NCBI RefSeq assembly: GCF_014858005.1
Contig: NZ_JACYOT010000006.1
Location: forward strand, 248,001 to 312,000
Direction: 5' to 3'
Length of the DNA: 64,000 nucleotides
Source: Propioniciclava soli
GTDB lineage: Bacteria > Actinomycetota > Actinomycetes > Propionibacteriales > Propionibacteriaceae
The position numbers and the translations under genes are program-made. Shown here in pieces: positions 25,582 through 34,792 of the stretch. Every line of letters starts with the position of its first letter. Within the stretch, counting starts at the first letter, position 1. The notes below the pieces were generated by a model. That model saw nothing but the letters and a program-made list of their open reading frames with translations. It did no database searches and had not been told where the DNA came from.

Positions 25582-25669
25582 AAAAGGGCCCCTGACGCTG
25601 CGAAAATGCAGGTCAGGGGCCCTTTCAGGTCAACGGCACCTGTCAGAGGTCGAAGTACATCTCGAACTC
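25582..25669. repeat. Right copy of the glnA1 3'-end repeat (attachment-site-like)
   Basis: This is the native end of glnA1 with its terminator. The 51-bp block 25606-25656 is identical to 19485-19535 at the other island end. Because glnA1 is intact on this side, integration here preserved the gene's C-terminus, as integrases that target gene 3' ends usually do. Confidence 0.85.
25583..25625 (-). terminator. glnA1 intrinsic terminator
   Basis: A perfect 14-bp stem (25583-25596 with 25612-25625) has an inner 4-bp CTGC/GCAG extension and an AT-rich loop. On the minus strand the stem ends in TTTT. It starts 18 nt after the glnA1 stop codon. Confidence 0.85.
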
Positions 25670-27073
25670 GTGCGGGTGCGGACGCTGACGGAGGGCGTTG
25701 ATGTCCTCCTTCTTCAGGTCGATCCACGTCTCGATCAGGTCGGAGGTGAACACGTCACCGGCGAGGAGGAAGTCGTGGTCGGCCTCGAGCGCCTTGAGAG
25801 CCTCCTCCAGCGAGCCGGGAACGGTCGCGATCTCGGCGTGCTCCTCGGGGGGCAGCTCGTACAGGTCCTTGTCGACCGGCGCCGGCGGCTCGGTCTTGTT
25901 GGCGATGCCGTCGAGCCCGGCCAGCAGCATCGCGGAGAACGCGAGGTACGGGTTGGCCGACGGGTCGGGGCAGCGGAACTCCATCCGCTTCGCCTTGGGC
26001 GAGGGGCCGGTGATCGGGATGCGGATGCACGCCGAACGGTTGCGCTGGCTGTAGACCAGGTTGACCGGCGCCTCGAAGCCCGGGATCAGGCGGTGGTAGG
26101 AGTTCGCCGTGGGGTTGGTGAACGCGAGCAGCGCCGGAGCGTGGGCCAGGATGCCACCGATGTACCAGCGCGCCAGGTCGGACAGGCCCGCATAGCCGGC
26201 CTCGTCCGCGAACAGCGGCTTGCCGTCCGCCCAGATGGACTGGTGCACGTGCATGCCCGAACCGTTGTCGCCGAAGATGGGCTTCGGCATGAACGTGGCG
26301 GTCTTGCCCGCCTCCCACGCCGTGTTCTTGATGATGTACTTGTACTTCATCAGGTTGTCCGCGGCCGTCAGCAGCTCGGCGAACTTGACGGCGATCTCAC
26401 CCTGGCCGGCCGTGCCGACCTCGTGGTGGGCCCGCTCGATCTCCAGACCGGCGTTGATGAGGTGGCGCACCATGTCGTCACGCAGGTCACCGAAGTGGTC
26501 CACGGGCGCGGCCGGGAAGTAGCCACCCTTGTACTTCACCTTGTAACCGCGGTTGACGCGGCCGTCCACGTCGTTCTCCGAGCCGGTCGCCCACGCGCCC
26601 GCCTCGGACTCGATGAAGTAGTAGCCGGCGTTCTGCTTGGTCTCGAAGCGCACCGAGTCGAACACGTAGAACTCGGCCTCGGGGCCCATGAAGGCGGTAT
26701 CGCCGATGCCCGTGCTCTTCAGGTACTCCTGCGCCTTGCGCGCGATGTTGCGCGGGTCGCGGCTGTACGGCTCCTTGGTGATCGGGTCGTGCACGAACCA
26801 GTTGAGCACCAGCGTCTTGCTCTTGCGGAAGGGATCCAGGTACGCCGTCGTCGGGTCGGGCAGCAGGGCCATGTCCGACTCGTGGATCTTCTGGAAGCCG
26901 CGGATCGAGCTGCCGTCGAAGCTCAGACCGTCCTCGAAGACGTCGGGAGTCAGGAACGACGCGGGGATCGTGAAGTGCTGCATCACACCGGGGAGATCGC
27001 AGAAGCGGACGTCGATCGTCTCGATCTCGTTCTCGGCCACGTACGCCAGCAGTTCGTCGGCGCCTTGGAACAT
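25643..27073 (-). CDS. glnA1: Glutamine synthetase GlnA1 (type I-beta, adenylylatable)
   Basis: This 476-residue dodecameric enzyme is the main ammonia-assimilating glutamine synthetase. Motifs in order: [14 protein letters not shown] near residue 24, [10 protein letters not shown] near 50, [10 protein letters not shown] near 130, [20 protein letters not shown] near 210, [12 protein letters not shown] near 265, [12 protein letters not shown] near 350 and the adenylylation loop [10 protein letters not shown] near 400, whose Tyr is the GlnE target. The upstream in-frame ATG is rejected because GGAGGAAAG sits just before the ATG at 27073 and the [12 protein letters not shown] start matches the family. 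GlnR-like half-sites lie upstream, and its 3' end is the island insertion site. Confidence 0.97.
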   Translation of the reverse strand: MFQGADELLAYVAENEIETIDVRFCDLPGVMQHFTIPASFLTPDVFEDGLSFDGSSIRGFQKIHESDMALLPDPTTAYLDPFRKSKTLVLNWFVHDPITKEPYSRDPRNIARKAQEYLKSTGIGDTAFMGPEAEFYVFDSVRFETKQNAGYYFIESEAGAWATGSENDVDGRVNRGYKVKYKGGYFPAAPVDHFGDLRDDMVRHLINAGLEIERAHHEVGTAGQGEIAVKFAELLTAADNLMKYKYIIKNTAWEAGKTATFMPKPIFGDNGSGMHVHQSIWADGKPLFADEAGYAGLSDLARWYIGGILAHAPALLAFTNPTANSYHRLIPGFEAPVNLVYSQRNRSACIRIPITGPSPKAKRMEFRCPDPSANPYLAFSAMLLAGLDGIANKTEPPAPVDKDLYELPPEEHAEIATVPGSLEEALKALEADHDFLLAGDVFTSDLIETWIDLKKEDINALRQRPHPHEFEMYFDL

Positions 27074-27107
27074 CTTTCCTCCGAAACGGTAGGGATTGGA
27101 CCCTGAG

Positions 27108-27161
27108 ACAGTAACCGTCCCGGCGCGGCCGTTCTTTACGTCCATGTTTCAGCAGTGTTAC
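27108..27161 (-). promoter_or_regulatory. glnA1 promoter with three GlnR-like half-sites
   Basis: On the minus strand, GTAAC (27157-27161), 6 nt, GAAAC (27146-27150), 6 nt and GTAAA (27135-27139) match the GlnR pattern gTnAC-n6-GaAAc with an additional half-site, all at an 11-bp pitch. A TACTGT -10 at 27108-27113 would start transcription near 27101, placing the box around -35 to -60. The leader carries the GGAGG ribosome binding site. Confidence 0.65.
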
Positions 27162-27164
27162 GCC

Positions 27165-27315
27165 ACCCTGGGGGCTCCGCCCCCAGCCCCCCACCCCCTG
27201 CCGCCACCCTGGGGGCTCCGCCCCCAGCCCCCCGCTCCGGAGGCTTCGCTCCCAGCCCCCCGCTCCGGAGGCTTCGCTCCCAGCCCCCCACCCTGGGGGC
27301 TCCGCCCCCTGCCGG
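27165..27315. repeat. C-rich hairpin repeats between glnA1 and the RDD gene
   Basis: Three copies of CTGGGGGCTCCGCCCCCAG-type hairpins (near 27168, 27209 and 27293, the last truncated at its 3' arm) are mixed with two tandem 27-bp copies beginning CGCTCCGGAGGCTTCGCTCC (27234-27260 and 27261-27287). Each unit can fold into a stem of about 8 bp with a 3-nt loop. The block lies upstream of both divergent genes, so it is not a conventional terminator. Confidence 0.75.
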
Positions 27316-27348
27316 ACCCGGGCGGGATGGTGGCCGGAGCATGGCTGA

Positions 27349-27400
27349 GCATTTGGACCCGAGCAAATGGCGCCATGGCGCCACAACCTCGGGTCCAAAC
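27349..27400. repeat. Imperfect palindrome, copy 1 of a dispersed element
   Basis: Arms built on TTGGACCCGAG and its complement flank a self-complementary centre GGCGCCATGGCGCC. The same element, better conserved, lies at 46411-46464. The inner arm segments here have diverged (AGCAAATGG opposite CACAACC). Confidence 0.7.
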
Positions 27401-27437
27401 GACAGCGGCGGACGCCGGCGCCCCGCCGTGGCCTCGG

Positions 27438-27443
27438 TAGGCT
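27438..27443 (+). promoter_or_regulatory. Leaderless -10 (TAGGCT) of the RDD gene
   Basis: TAGGCT lies 6 nt before the GTG start at 27450. Confidence 0.55.
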
Positions 27444-27449
27444 CGCCGG

Positions 27450-27869
27450 GTGAGTGGAGACGAGCCGCTGCCGGGGGCGTCCCTCGGTCTGCCCGCGCAA
27501 GGACGCGGGTCGCTGGCGTCCTGGCCGCAGCGGGTTCTGGCCCTGGCCCTGGACTGGGCAGCATCGATGATCGTCGCCGTCGGAGTCTTCGGCACCGGCG
27601 TCCTGACCGACCAGGGGTGGCGGGCCTGGATGATCCTCGCCGTGTTCTTCGTCGAGAAGGCGCTGCTGACCGCGCTGACCGGCAGCAGCTTCGGCCAACT
27701 CCTCGCCGGGGTGGGCGTCACCCGCACCGACCGCAGCGCCGTGGGATGGTGGCGCCCCGTGGTGCGGGCGGCGCTGATCTGCTTGGTGCTGCCCGCCCTC
27801 GTCATCGGCGCCGAGCGACGCAGCCTCGCCGACCTCGCCCTCGGCACCGTCGTCGTCCGACGCCGCTGA
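27450..27869 (+). CDS. RDD family membrane protein
   Basis: This is a 139-residue protein with three hydrophobic segments. WPQRVLALALDWAASMIVAV holds the first R-x-x-x-x-x-x-x-D pattern typical of RDD proteins, followed by a helix at about 50-65 and the SFGQLLAGVGVTR loop. A last helix (ALICLVLPALVI) precedes RRSLADLALGTVVV. RDD proteins sit in the cytoplasmic membrane and their role is mostly unknown. A small RDD gene beside glnA1 and DUF4191-lipA is a conserved actinobacterial arrangement. Confidence 0.85.
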   Translation: MSGDEPLPGASLGLPAQGRGSLASWPQRVLALALDWAASMIVAVGVFGTGVLTDQGWRAWMILAVFFVEKALLTALTGSSFGQLLAGVGVTRTDRSAVGWWRPVVRAALICLVLPALVIGAERRSLADLALGTVVVRRR

Positions 27870-28084
27870 CCGTCACCGCACCACCAGCCTTCACTTTCAC
27901 AATGAGGCGGACGCTGTGCCGCTCGGGTTCCACTTCGGTAACGAAACGACTTCACTGCGTCACGCATGGTTGGGGCGTCCCCATACAGCTGTGTACGGTG
28001 CTGGTCACGAAGTTCACGCTGTCCCGAGTCCGGGCAGGGTGGCGCAGTAGCCCTGCCGAGGGCACATCACCACTTGGAGGAACA

Positions 28085-29935
28085 TTGAGCAAGCGCAAGC
28101 TCTTCGCAGCTGCGGCCACCGCGGTGGCCGGCGCGCTGGCGTTGTCGGCCTGCACGCCGACCACGCCCGGCACGACGGGATCGGGCACCGGCGGCGACGC
28201 CGCGACCCCGACGGCGATCAACGTGGCATGGAACCAGGCGTTCTTCAGCCGCAACAGCGACACCGACTACGGCAACGCGACCGCGAACAACAACATCCTG
28301 TACATGGCCAACGACGCGATCGGCTACTACAACCAGGATCTCGAGATCACCCAGAACCCCTCGTTCGGCAGCTACGAGCTCGTTTCCGAGGATCCGCTGC
28401 AGGTGGAGATCAACTTCGCCGAGACGGCGACCTGGTCCGACGGCACGCCGGTGACTGCCGCTGACGCCGTGCTGCTGTGGGGCGCCACGTCCACGAACTT
28501 CAACACGGTGTCCGAGGCGGAGCAGGAGTCGATCGAGGTCGACGACGACACCGGTGAGGTCTCCGGCGTCGCGGGCGACGCGGTCTACTTCAACGCCGCC
28601 TCGCCCGGGTACCAACTCATCACGGATTTCCCCGAGATCTCCGACGACGGCAAGTCGCTCACCTACACCTTCTCCCAGCCCTTCGTGGACTGGGAGATCC
28701 TGGCCATGAGCCCGACCACCGTGCCCGCGCACGTGGTGGGCATGCGCGCGCTGGGGGCGGCGGACGCCGAGGCCGGCAAGCAGGCCGTGCTGGACGCGTT
28801 CCAGAACAACGACCGCGCCGCGCTGGCGGAGATCGCCAAGGTGTTCAACAACGACTTCAACTTCAAGTCGATGCCGACCGAGGAGGACCTCCTCGTCAGC
28901 AGCGGCCCGTACGTGATCACCGACCTCGTCGAGGAGCAGTACATCACGCTGGAGCGCAACGAGAACTACCAGGGCGAGCGCACCCCGTCGATCGACCAGG
29001 TCACGGTCCGCATCATCCCTGACGCCCAGGCGTCGGTGCAGGCCCTGCAGAACGGCGAGGTGCTCATCACCCAGCCGCAGTCGACCGCCGACATCCTCCA
29101 GCAGCTCCAGGCGATGGACAACGTCGAGGTGCTGACCCAGTCGGGCGCCACCTACGAACACGTCGACCTGGTGTTCAACAACGGCGGGCCGTTCGACCCG
29201 GCGACCTACGGCGGCAACGCCGACACCGCGCGTCTGGTGCGCCAGGCGTTCCTGCAGGCCATCCCGCGCCAGCAGATCATCGACAACATCATCAAGCCGC
29301 TCAACCCCGAGGCCGAGGTCCGCAACAGCTTCAGCGTCGTTCCCGGTTCGCCCGAGTACGACGCGACGGCAGAGGCCAACGGCATGGAGGCCACCTACGG
29401 CGGCGGCGGCAACGTGGACGCGGCGCGCGAGCTGCTCGCCCAGGCCGGCGTCACCAACCCGACGGTCCGCATGATGTTCGCGCAGAACAACACGCGTCGT
29501 CAGCAGGAGTTCCAGCTCATCAGCGAGGCCGCCGGCCAGGCGGGCTTCACCGTGGTCGACGTGTCCAGCGTCGACTGGGGCCAGCTCCTGAGCCAGAACG
29601 ACCAGTACGACGCGTCGCTCTTCGGGTGGCAGTCGACGGCCGTGGGCGTCTCGCAGGTGCCGCCGAACTTCCTGAGCGACGGCCAGAACAACTACGGCGG
29701 TTTCAACAGCACCCGTGCCGACGAGCTGCTCAACGAGCTGAACGTCACGACGGACCCCGACCGCCAGAACGAGATCGTCCGCGAGGTGGAGAAGATCCTG
29801 GTCGACGAGGCCTTCGGCATCACGATCTTCCAGTTCCCGGAGATCACCGGCATCAGCAACCAGGTGACGGGCGTCTCGTCCATCCCGCTCGCGCCGACCT
29901 ACTTCTGGAACTTCTGGGAGTGGGAGGTCGCCTGA
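28085..29935 (+). CDS. Family 5 peptide ABC transporter substrate-binding lipoprotein
   Basis: This 616-residue protein starts at TTG 28085, 4 nt after GGAGG. The N-terminus is a lipoprotein signal (KRK, hydrophobic core AAAATAVAGALALSAC) with the lipidated Cys near residue 25. The SBP_bac_5 (OppA/DppA) body includes ATWSDGTPVTAADAVLLWGA, YTFSQPFVDWEILAMSPTTV, SSGPYVITDLVEEQYITLER and ARLVRQAFLQAIPRQQII. It captures peptides or related solutes outside the membrane for the permeases that follow. Expression may be higher than that of the permease genes because a strong hairpin follows it. The 215-nt upstream region shows no clear box. Confidence 0.92.
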   Translation: MSKRKLFAAAATAVAGALALSACTPTTPGTTGSGTGGDAATPTAINVAWNQAFFSRNSDTDYGNATANNNILYMANDAIGYYNQDLEITQNPSFGSYELVSEDPLQVEINFAETATWSDGTPVTAADAVLLWGATSTNFNTVSEAEQESIEVDDDTGEVSGVAGDAVYFNAASPGYQLITDFPEISDDGKSLTYTFSQPFVDWEILAMSPTTVPAHVVGMRALGAADAEAGKQAVLDAFQNNDRAALAEIAKVFNNDFNFKSMPTEEDLLVSSGPYVITDLVEEQYITLERNENYQGERTPSIDQVTVRIIPDAQASVQALQNGEVLITQPQSTADILQQLQAMDNVEVLTQSGATYEHVDLVFNNGGPFDPATYGGNADTARLVRQAFLQAIPRQQIIDNIIKPLNPEAEVRNSFSVVPGSPEYDATAEANGMEATYGGGGNVDAARELLAQAGVTNPTVRMMFAQNNTRRQQEFQLISEAAGQAGFTVVDVSSVDWGQLLSQNDQYDASLFGWQSTAVGVSQVPPNFLSDGQNNYGGFNSTRADELLNELNVTTDPDRQNEIVREVEKILVDEAFGITIFQFPEITGISNQVTGVSSIPLAPTYFWNFWEWEVA

Positions 29936-29968
29936 TCCTCGGATCAGCGACATCTCCAGAGCAGGACA

Positions 29969-30001
29969 CGGTGGGGCGCCAGGTTGCCTGGCGCCCCACC
30001 G
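29969..30001 (+). terminator. Strong hairpin between substrate-binding and permease genes
   Basis: A 15-bp perfect stem with a TTG loop (GTGGGGCGCCAGG and its complement at the core) is not followed by a T-run. It probably acts as a partial terminator or as an mRNA 3'-stabiliser that favours the binding-protein transcript. Confidence 0.65.
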
Positions 30002-30076
30002 GCGGGTGTGGGGCACTAGCATCCTCGGGTGCACCAACCCAACCGACCGACCCAACCTGTTGATCCGGAGTAGCCC

Positions 30077-31603
30077 ATGGCACGCTTCATCGCGCGACGT
30101 CTCGCGCTCGCAGTAGGCACGCTGTTCGTCCTGTCGTTCCTGATGTACGGCCTGCTCGAGTTCGCGCTCGACCCATTGGTGGACCTCCGCGAGAATCCCG
30201 CCCCGAACCGGCAGGAGCTCATCGACAACCGCATCCGCCTGCTGAACCTGGACGTGCCGTGGTACCAGCGGTACTTCCTGTGGCTGGGCAACTTCCTCAC
30301 CGGTGACTTCGGCATCGCCTGGCGCACCATGCAGCCGGTCGCGACGCTGGTCCGTGGCGCCATCGCCACGTCGGTGCAGTTGGTCTTCGCCGCCACCATC
30401 ATCTCGATCCTCCTCGGCGTGACCATCGGCCTCGTCTCGGCGCTGCGTCAGTACACGAGCTTCGACTACGCGATCACGTTCGTGTCGTTCCTGCTCTACT
30501 CCCTGCCGATCTTCTGGGTCGCGGTGCTGCTCAAGCAGTTCCTCGCCATCGGTGCCAACGACTACCTGCAAAGTCCCACGGTGAACTGGCCGCTGGTCGT
30601 GATCCTGAGCATCGTGTCCGGCCTGTTCTGGGCCGGTGCGCTCGGCGGCAAGCGGGCCAAGCGCATCCAGGTGTTCGTCGGCGCGTTCGTCGTGACCCTG
30701 GCCGTGTTCGCCGGCGCCCTGCTCACCGGCTGGGTGAACAACCCGACCATCGGCATCGTGGGCATCGGCGTCCTCTCGGTCGCGCTCGCCCTGGGCGTCA
30801 GCGCCCTGTTCGCGGGCATGAACAACAAGCGCGCCCTGTACGCGGCGCTGACGACCGCCGTGCTCGGCACGGTGCTGTGGTGGCCGCTGCAGTGGCTGTT
30901 CTTCTACGTCGAGATGAACTGGCTGTGGATCATCGGGTTGCTCGCGCTGTCCCTCGCACTCGCCGCGCTCATCGGGTGGCTGTTCGGCGGGCCCGATCGG
31001 CAGATCTCGATCCGGGGCGCCATGATCACCGCCCTGTTCACGAGCGTGCTGATCTTCGTCGACCGCGTCCTGCAGACGTGGGTCCCGTACAACAACGCAC
31101 CCCAGATCCGGGGCCGTCCGCTCGCGACGATTGGCGCCTCGACGCCCGGCCTGAACGCCGACTTCTGGATGGCGCAGCTCGACCGGGCGACCCACATCAT
31201 GCTGCCGACGCTGGCGCTGGTGCTCATCTCCTTCGCGACCTACGTGCGTTACCAGCGCGGCGCGATGCTCGAGGTGCTGAACCAGGACTACATCCGCACC
31301 GCCCGGGCGAAGGGCCTGTCGGAGCGGGTCGTCATCGTCCGCCACGCGCTGCGCAACGCGCTGATGCCGCTGGCCTCCATCGTGCCGGTGGACTTCATCA
31401 CGCTGATCGGTGGCGCCGTCATCACCGAGACCATCTTCGGCTGGGCCGGCATGGGTCGGTTGTTCATCACCTCCATGGACGGCCAGGAGGTCGACCCGGT
31501 CATGTTCTACATCATCTTGACCGGCGGCCTGGCGATGATCGCCAACCTCGTCGCCGACTTCCTCTACGCCGTCATCGATCCGAGGATTCGGGTGAACGCA
31601 TGA
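30077..31603 (+). CDS. DppB/OppB-type permease with extra membrane domain
   Basis: This 508-residue protein is much longer than the usual 310-340 residues. The N-terminal part (ARFIARRLALAVGTLFVLSF, TSVQLVFAATIISILLGVTI) and C-terminal part (YVRYQRGAMLEVLNQDYIRT, ARAKGLSERVVIVRHALRNA, GGAVITETIFGWAGMGRLF) are standard, including the EAA-type cytoplasmic loop. In between, roughly residues 170-340 add about six hydrophobic helices and a loop that are not in E. coli DppB. It forms half of the peptide translocation channel. Its stop overlaps the next start (ATGA). Confidence 0.9.
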   Translation: MARFIARRLALAVGTLFVLSFLMYGLLEFALDPLVDLRENPAPNRQELIDNRIRLLNLDVPWYQRYFLWLGNFLTGDFGIAWRTMQPVATLVRGAIATSVQLVFAATIISILLGVTIGLVSALRQYTSFDYAITFVSFLLYSLPIFWVAVLLKQFLAIGANDYLQSPTVNWPLVVILSIVSGLFWAGALGGKRAKRIQVFVGAFVVTLAVFAGALLTGWVNNPTIGIVGIGVLSVALALGVSALFAGMNNKRALYAALTTAVLGTVLWWPLQWLFFYVEMNWLWIIGLLALSLALAALIGWLFGGPDRQISIRGAMITALFTSVLIFVDRVLQTWVPYNNAPQIRGRPLATIGASTPGLNADFWMAQLDRATHIMLPTLALVLISFATYVRYQRGAMLEVLNQDYIRTARAKGLSERVVIVRHALRNALMPLASIVPVDFITLIGGAVITETIFGWAGMGRLFITSMDGQEVDPVMFYIILTGGLAMIANLVADFLYAVIDPRIRVNA

Positions 31604-32895
31604 GCAACGATCGTTTCCAGAACAACGAACCGGACGACGCGGATCGTCTCGAGCAGGCGTTGCCGGATGGTCCGCAGGCCGATCGCGAGATCGGCGTCGA
31701 CGCCAACGACGCCGGCGAGGCCGCCAGCGCCCGCACGGGCGAGGCCACGGCGGACGCCTACGGGCGCGGCGAGGGCGTCGGTGAGGGCCAGGAGGTGCAG
31801 GGCCTCTCCCAGGGCCAGATCGTCTGGAGCCGGTTCATCCGGCACCGCGGCGCGATCTTCGGCCTCGTCACCCTCGGCCTGGTGATCCTGTTGTCGGTGC
31901 TGAGCATGGGCATTGGCCCCATCCCCGGGCTGTGGCGCGTGCAGGAGATCACCTCCGGCGACGTCATCGACGGCGGGCGCCCCACGCTGAGCGTCCCCGG
32001 CATCGGTGGTGCCACCGGTTTCGCCATTGGCGCCAACCCGTTCGGGCAGGATTCGCTCGGCCGTGACTACTTCGCCCAGGTGATGCTGGGGGTGCAGACG
32101 TCGCTGCTGGTGGCGTTCATCCTGGGCATCGTCGCGCTGCTCATCGGCGTGACGGTCGGGTCGGCGGCCGGCTTCTACCGCGGCAAGGTCGACATGGCGC
32201 TCATGCGATTCACCGACCTCATCATCACCCTGCCGGTCATCGTGCTGGGTGCGGTGCTCGGCGCCCTGGTCTCCCGGGTGCCGCTGCGCATCGGGGCGGG
32301 GCCGGAACTGACGGCATCCATCCGCGAGAACATGCCGGTGATGCTGGCCGTCGCCCTCGGGTGCATCCTGTGGACCGGCCTGGCACGACTCGTCCGCTCG
32401 GAGTTCCTGACGTTGCGCGAGCGCGAGTTCGTTGATTCGGCCCGCGTGGCCGGTGCGAGCGACTGGCGCATCATCACCAAGCACATGCTGCCGAATGCCA
32501 TCGGCGTCATCGTGGTGAACGGCACGCTGCTGATGTCGGCCGCCGTGACCCTGGAGGCGGCCCTGAGCTTCGTCAACTTTGGCATCGGGCCGCCCAACAT
32601 CTCGCTGGGGTACCTCATCTCCGACAACCAGGGGGCGTTCTCGACGCGTCCGTGGCTGTTCTGGTGGCCCGGTCTGTTCATCATCCTGATCGCCCTGAGC
32701 ATCAACTTCATCGGCGACGGGTTGCGCGACGCGTTCGACCCGCGCACGAAGAAGATCCCGTCCGCCCGCGCCATGGCCAAGGCCGAGAAGCAGTTGGTCG
32801 CGTCCCGGGGGGCCGCCAGCGCCCAGAGCAACGGCGCGACCGCCGTCCAGAGCAACGGCGCCACCGCCGTCCAGAGCAAGGAGGACGCCTCGTGA
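31600..32895 (+). CDS. DppC/OppC-type permease
   Basis: This 431-residue partner permease has an acidic cytoplasmic N-terminus of about 75 residues before TM1 (HRGAIFGLVTLGLVILLSVL). The core includes PFGQDSLGRDYFAQVMLGVQ, LRFTD-like MRFTDLIITLPVIVLGAVLG and the EAA loop REFVDSARVAGASDWRIITK. GDGLRDAFDPRTKK is the typical end. The tail carries SNGATAVQ-type repeats from a 24-bp DNA repeat. Both ends overlap neighbours by 4 nt, so translation is coupled through the operon. Confidence 0.92.
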   Translation: MSNDRFQNNEPDDADRLEQALPDGPQADREIGVDANDAGEAASARTGEATADAYGRGEGVGEGQEVQGLSQGQIVWSRFIRHRGAIFGLVTLGLVILLSVLSMGIGPIPGLWRVQEITSGDVIDGGRPTLSVPGIGGATGFAIGANPFGQDSLGRDYFAQVMLGVQTSLLVAFILGIVALLIGVTVGSAAGFYRGKVDMALMRFTDLIITLPVIVLGAVLGALVSRVPLRIGAGPELTASIRENMPVMLAVALGCILWTGLARLVRSEFLTLREREFVDSARVAGASDWRIITKHMLPNAIGVIVVNGTLLMSAAVTLEAALSFVNFGIGPPNISLGYLISDNQGAFSTRPWLFWWPGLFIILIALSINFIGDGLRDAFDPRTKKIPSARAMAKAEKQLVASRGAASAQSNGATAVQSNGATAVQSKEDAS

Positions 32896-34685
32896 GCAGC
32901 ACCCCTTCGCGCTCGGTCTTCACCGACGCCATCAAGTTGAGCAAGGACACGGGAGGCCCCGTCGCCAAGGGTGACGTCATCCTCGACGTCAAGGACCTCA
33001 CCGTTCGGTTCTGGGTGGGGCAGGAGTGGTTTACCGCCGTCGAGAACATGAGCTACCAGCTCCGCGCGGGCGAGGTGCTCGCGATCGTGGGTGAGTCCGG
33101 CTCGGGCAAGACGCAGTCCTCCATGAGCCTGCTCGGCCTCCTGCCTCCGACCGGGCGGGCCACCGGCTCGGCCGATCTCAAGGGCACTGAGCTCGTGGGC
33201 ATGAGCATTCAGGAGCTGCGGGAGGTGCGCGGCAACGAGATCTCGGTGATCTTCCAAGAGCCCATGACCGCGCTGAACCCGGTGTACACCGTCGGGTTCC
33301 AGATCGTGGAAACCCTCCGGACGCATTACCTCATCAACCCCGGTGCCGCCAAGGAGCGGGCGATCGACCTCATGCGTATGGTCGAGATCCCCGACCCGGA
33401 GGACAGCTTCAACAAGTTCCCCCACCAGCTCTCCGGTGGTCAGCGGCAGCGCATCATGATCGCCCAGGCGCTGGCCTGTGAGCCGAAGCTGCTGATCGCC
33501 GACGAGCCCACCACGGCGCTCGACGTGACCGTGCAGGCCGAGATCCTCAAGCTCATGCGCCAGCTCCGCGAGCGGGTCAGCGCCGGCATCATCCTCATCA
33601 CCCACGACATGGGCGTGGTGGCCGACATGGCCGACCGCATCATCGTGATGAAGGACGGGCGCGTCGTCGAGCACGGTTCCTCCGACGAGATCTTCAACCA
33701 CCCGCAGCACCCCTACACCCAGCAGCTGCTGGCGTCCGTGCCGCACCTCGCCGAGCACGTCGAATCCACCGAGTTCGACACCCCGCCGCGCACCGTCATC
33801 GAGGCCGAGGGCACCCCGGTGCCCCTCAACGAGCCCCTCTCGGACGCGGCGCCCGCGCTCCTCATGGAGGACGTCGCCATCGTCTACCCCAAGCAGGGCC
33901 GGCGGGCGGAGTTCCGTGCCGCCGAGCACATCAACCTGCGCGTCGAGCAGGGCGAGGTGGTCGGCCTGGTGGGGGAGTCCGGCTCGGGCAAGACCACGAT
34001 CGGACGCGCCGCCGTCGCCCTCCTGCCCGTGCGGGAGGGACGCCTGACCGTCGCGGGACACGACATCACCAACGCCTCGATGAAGGAACTCAAGCCCTTC
34101 CGCAAGACGGTGGGCATCGTGTTCCAGGATCCGGGCAGCTCGCTCAACCCGCGCCTGCCCGTGGGCGAGTCCATCGGCGAGCCCCTGCTGCTGCACGAGG
34201 GCCTCAAGGGCGCCGACCTGAGCCGCCGCGTCGAGGATCTCCTCGACTCCGTGCACCTGCCGCGCTCCATGCGCAACCGGTACCCGCACGAGCTCTCCGG
34301 TGGGCAGCGGCAGCGCATCGGCATCGCCCGATCGCTGGCGCTGAACCCGAAGCTGCTGATCGCCGACGAGCCCACCTCGGCGCTCGACGTGTCGGTGCAG
34401 GCACGCGTCCTGAAGCTCTTCAAGGAGCTGCAGGAGCAGTACGGCTTCGCGTGCCTGTTCATCAGCCACGACCTGGCGGTCGTCGAGCAGGTCTCCACGC
34501 GGATCGCCGTCATGCACCGTGGCCACCTCGTCGAGGTCGGGGACACCCTCGACATCGTCACCCGCCCGCAGCACCCCTACACCCAGCGGTTGCTCTCCGC
34601 GGTGCCCGTGCCCGACCCGGCCGAGCAGCGCAAGCGCCGCGAGCTGCGCGACGCGATCATCGAGCGCGAGCACCTGGTGAGCTGA
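32892..34685 (+). CDS. Fused DppD-DppF peptide ABC transporter ATPase
   Basis: This 597-residue protein holds two nucleotide-binding domains in one chain. Domain 1 (about 20-290) has [37 protein letters not shown] and [16 protein letters not shown]. Domain 2 (about 320-590) has [48 protein letters not shown] and [20 protein letters not shown]. Each ends in the HPYTQ(Q/R)L oligopeptide-transporter motif. It powers import of peptides through the two permeases. The start is GTG and overlaps the upstream stop. Fused forms are common in actinobacteria. Confidence 0.95.
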   Translation: MSSTPSRSVFTDAIKLSKDTGGPVAKGDVILDVKDLTVRFWVGQEWFTAVENMSYQLRAGEVLAIVGESGSGKTQSSMSLLGLLPPTGRATGSADLKGTELVGMSIQELREVRGNEISVIFQEPMTALNPVYTVGFQIVETLRTHYLINPGAAKERAIDLMRMVEIPDPEDSFNKFPHQLSGGQRQRIMIAQALACEPKLLIADEPTTALDVTVQAEILKLMRQLRERVSAGIILITHDMGVVADMADRIIVMKDGRVVEHGSSDEIFNHPQHPYTQQLLASVPHLAEHVESTEFDTPPRTVIEAEGTPVPLNEPLSDAAPALLMEDVAIVYPKQGRRAEFRAAEHINLRVEQGEVVGLVGESGSGKTTIGRAAVALLPVREGRLTVAGHDITNASMKELKPFRKTVGIVFQDPGSSLNPRLPVGESIGEPLLLHEGLKGADLSRRVEDLLDSVHLPRSMRNRYPHELSGGQRQRIGIARSLALNPKLLIADEPTSALDVSVQARVLKLFKELQEQYGFACLFISHDLAVVEQVSTRIAVMHRGHLVEVGDTLDIVTRPQHPYTQRLLSAVPVPDPAEQRKRRELRDAIIEREHLVS

Positions 34686-34705
34686 GGCTCGCCGGTACGA
34701 CGCGT

Positions 34706-34735
34706 GCGCCCGGACGGTTCCGACCGTCCGGGCGC
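34706..34735 (+). terminator. Terminator of the peptide ABC operon
   Basis: A 13-bp GC-rich stem with a TCCG loop starts about 20 nt after the ATPase stop. No clear T-run follows. Confidence 0.7.
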
Positions 34736-34792
34736 CCGTGCGTTCGGGGACGGGTGGTGAGGGGGAGCGGTGGCCACGGGGCCCAACGGGCC

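Noticed and set aside
27938-27947. GTAACGAAAC upstream of the peptide-binding protein as a GlnR box
   Set aside because: The two half-site-like words are adjacent with no 6-nt spacer, so the geometry does not fit GlnR.
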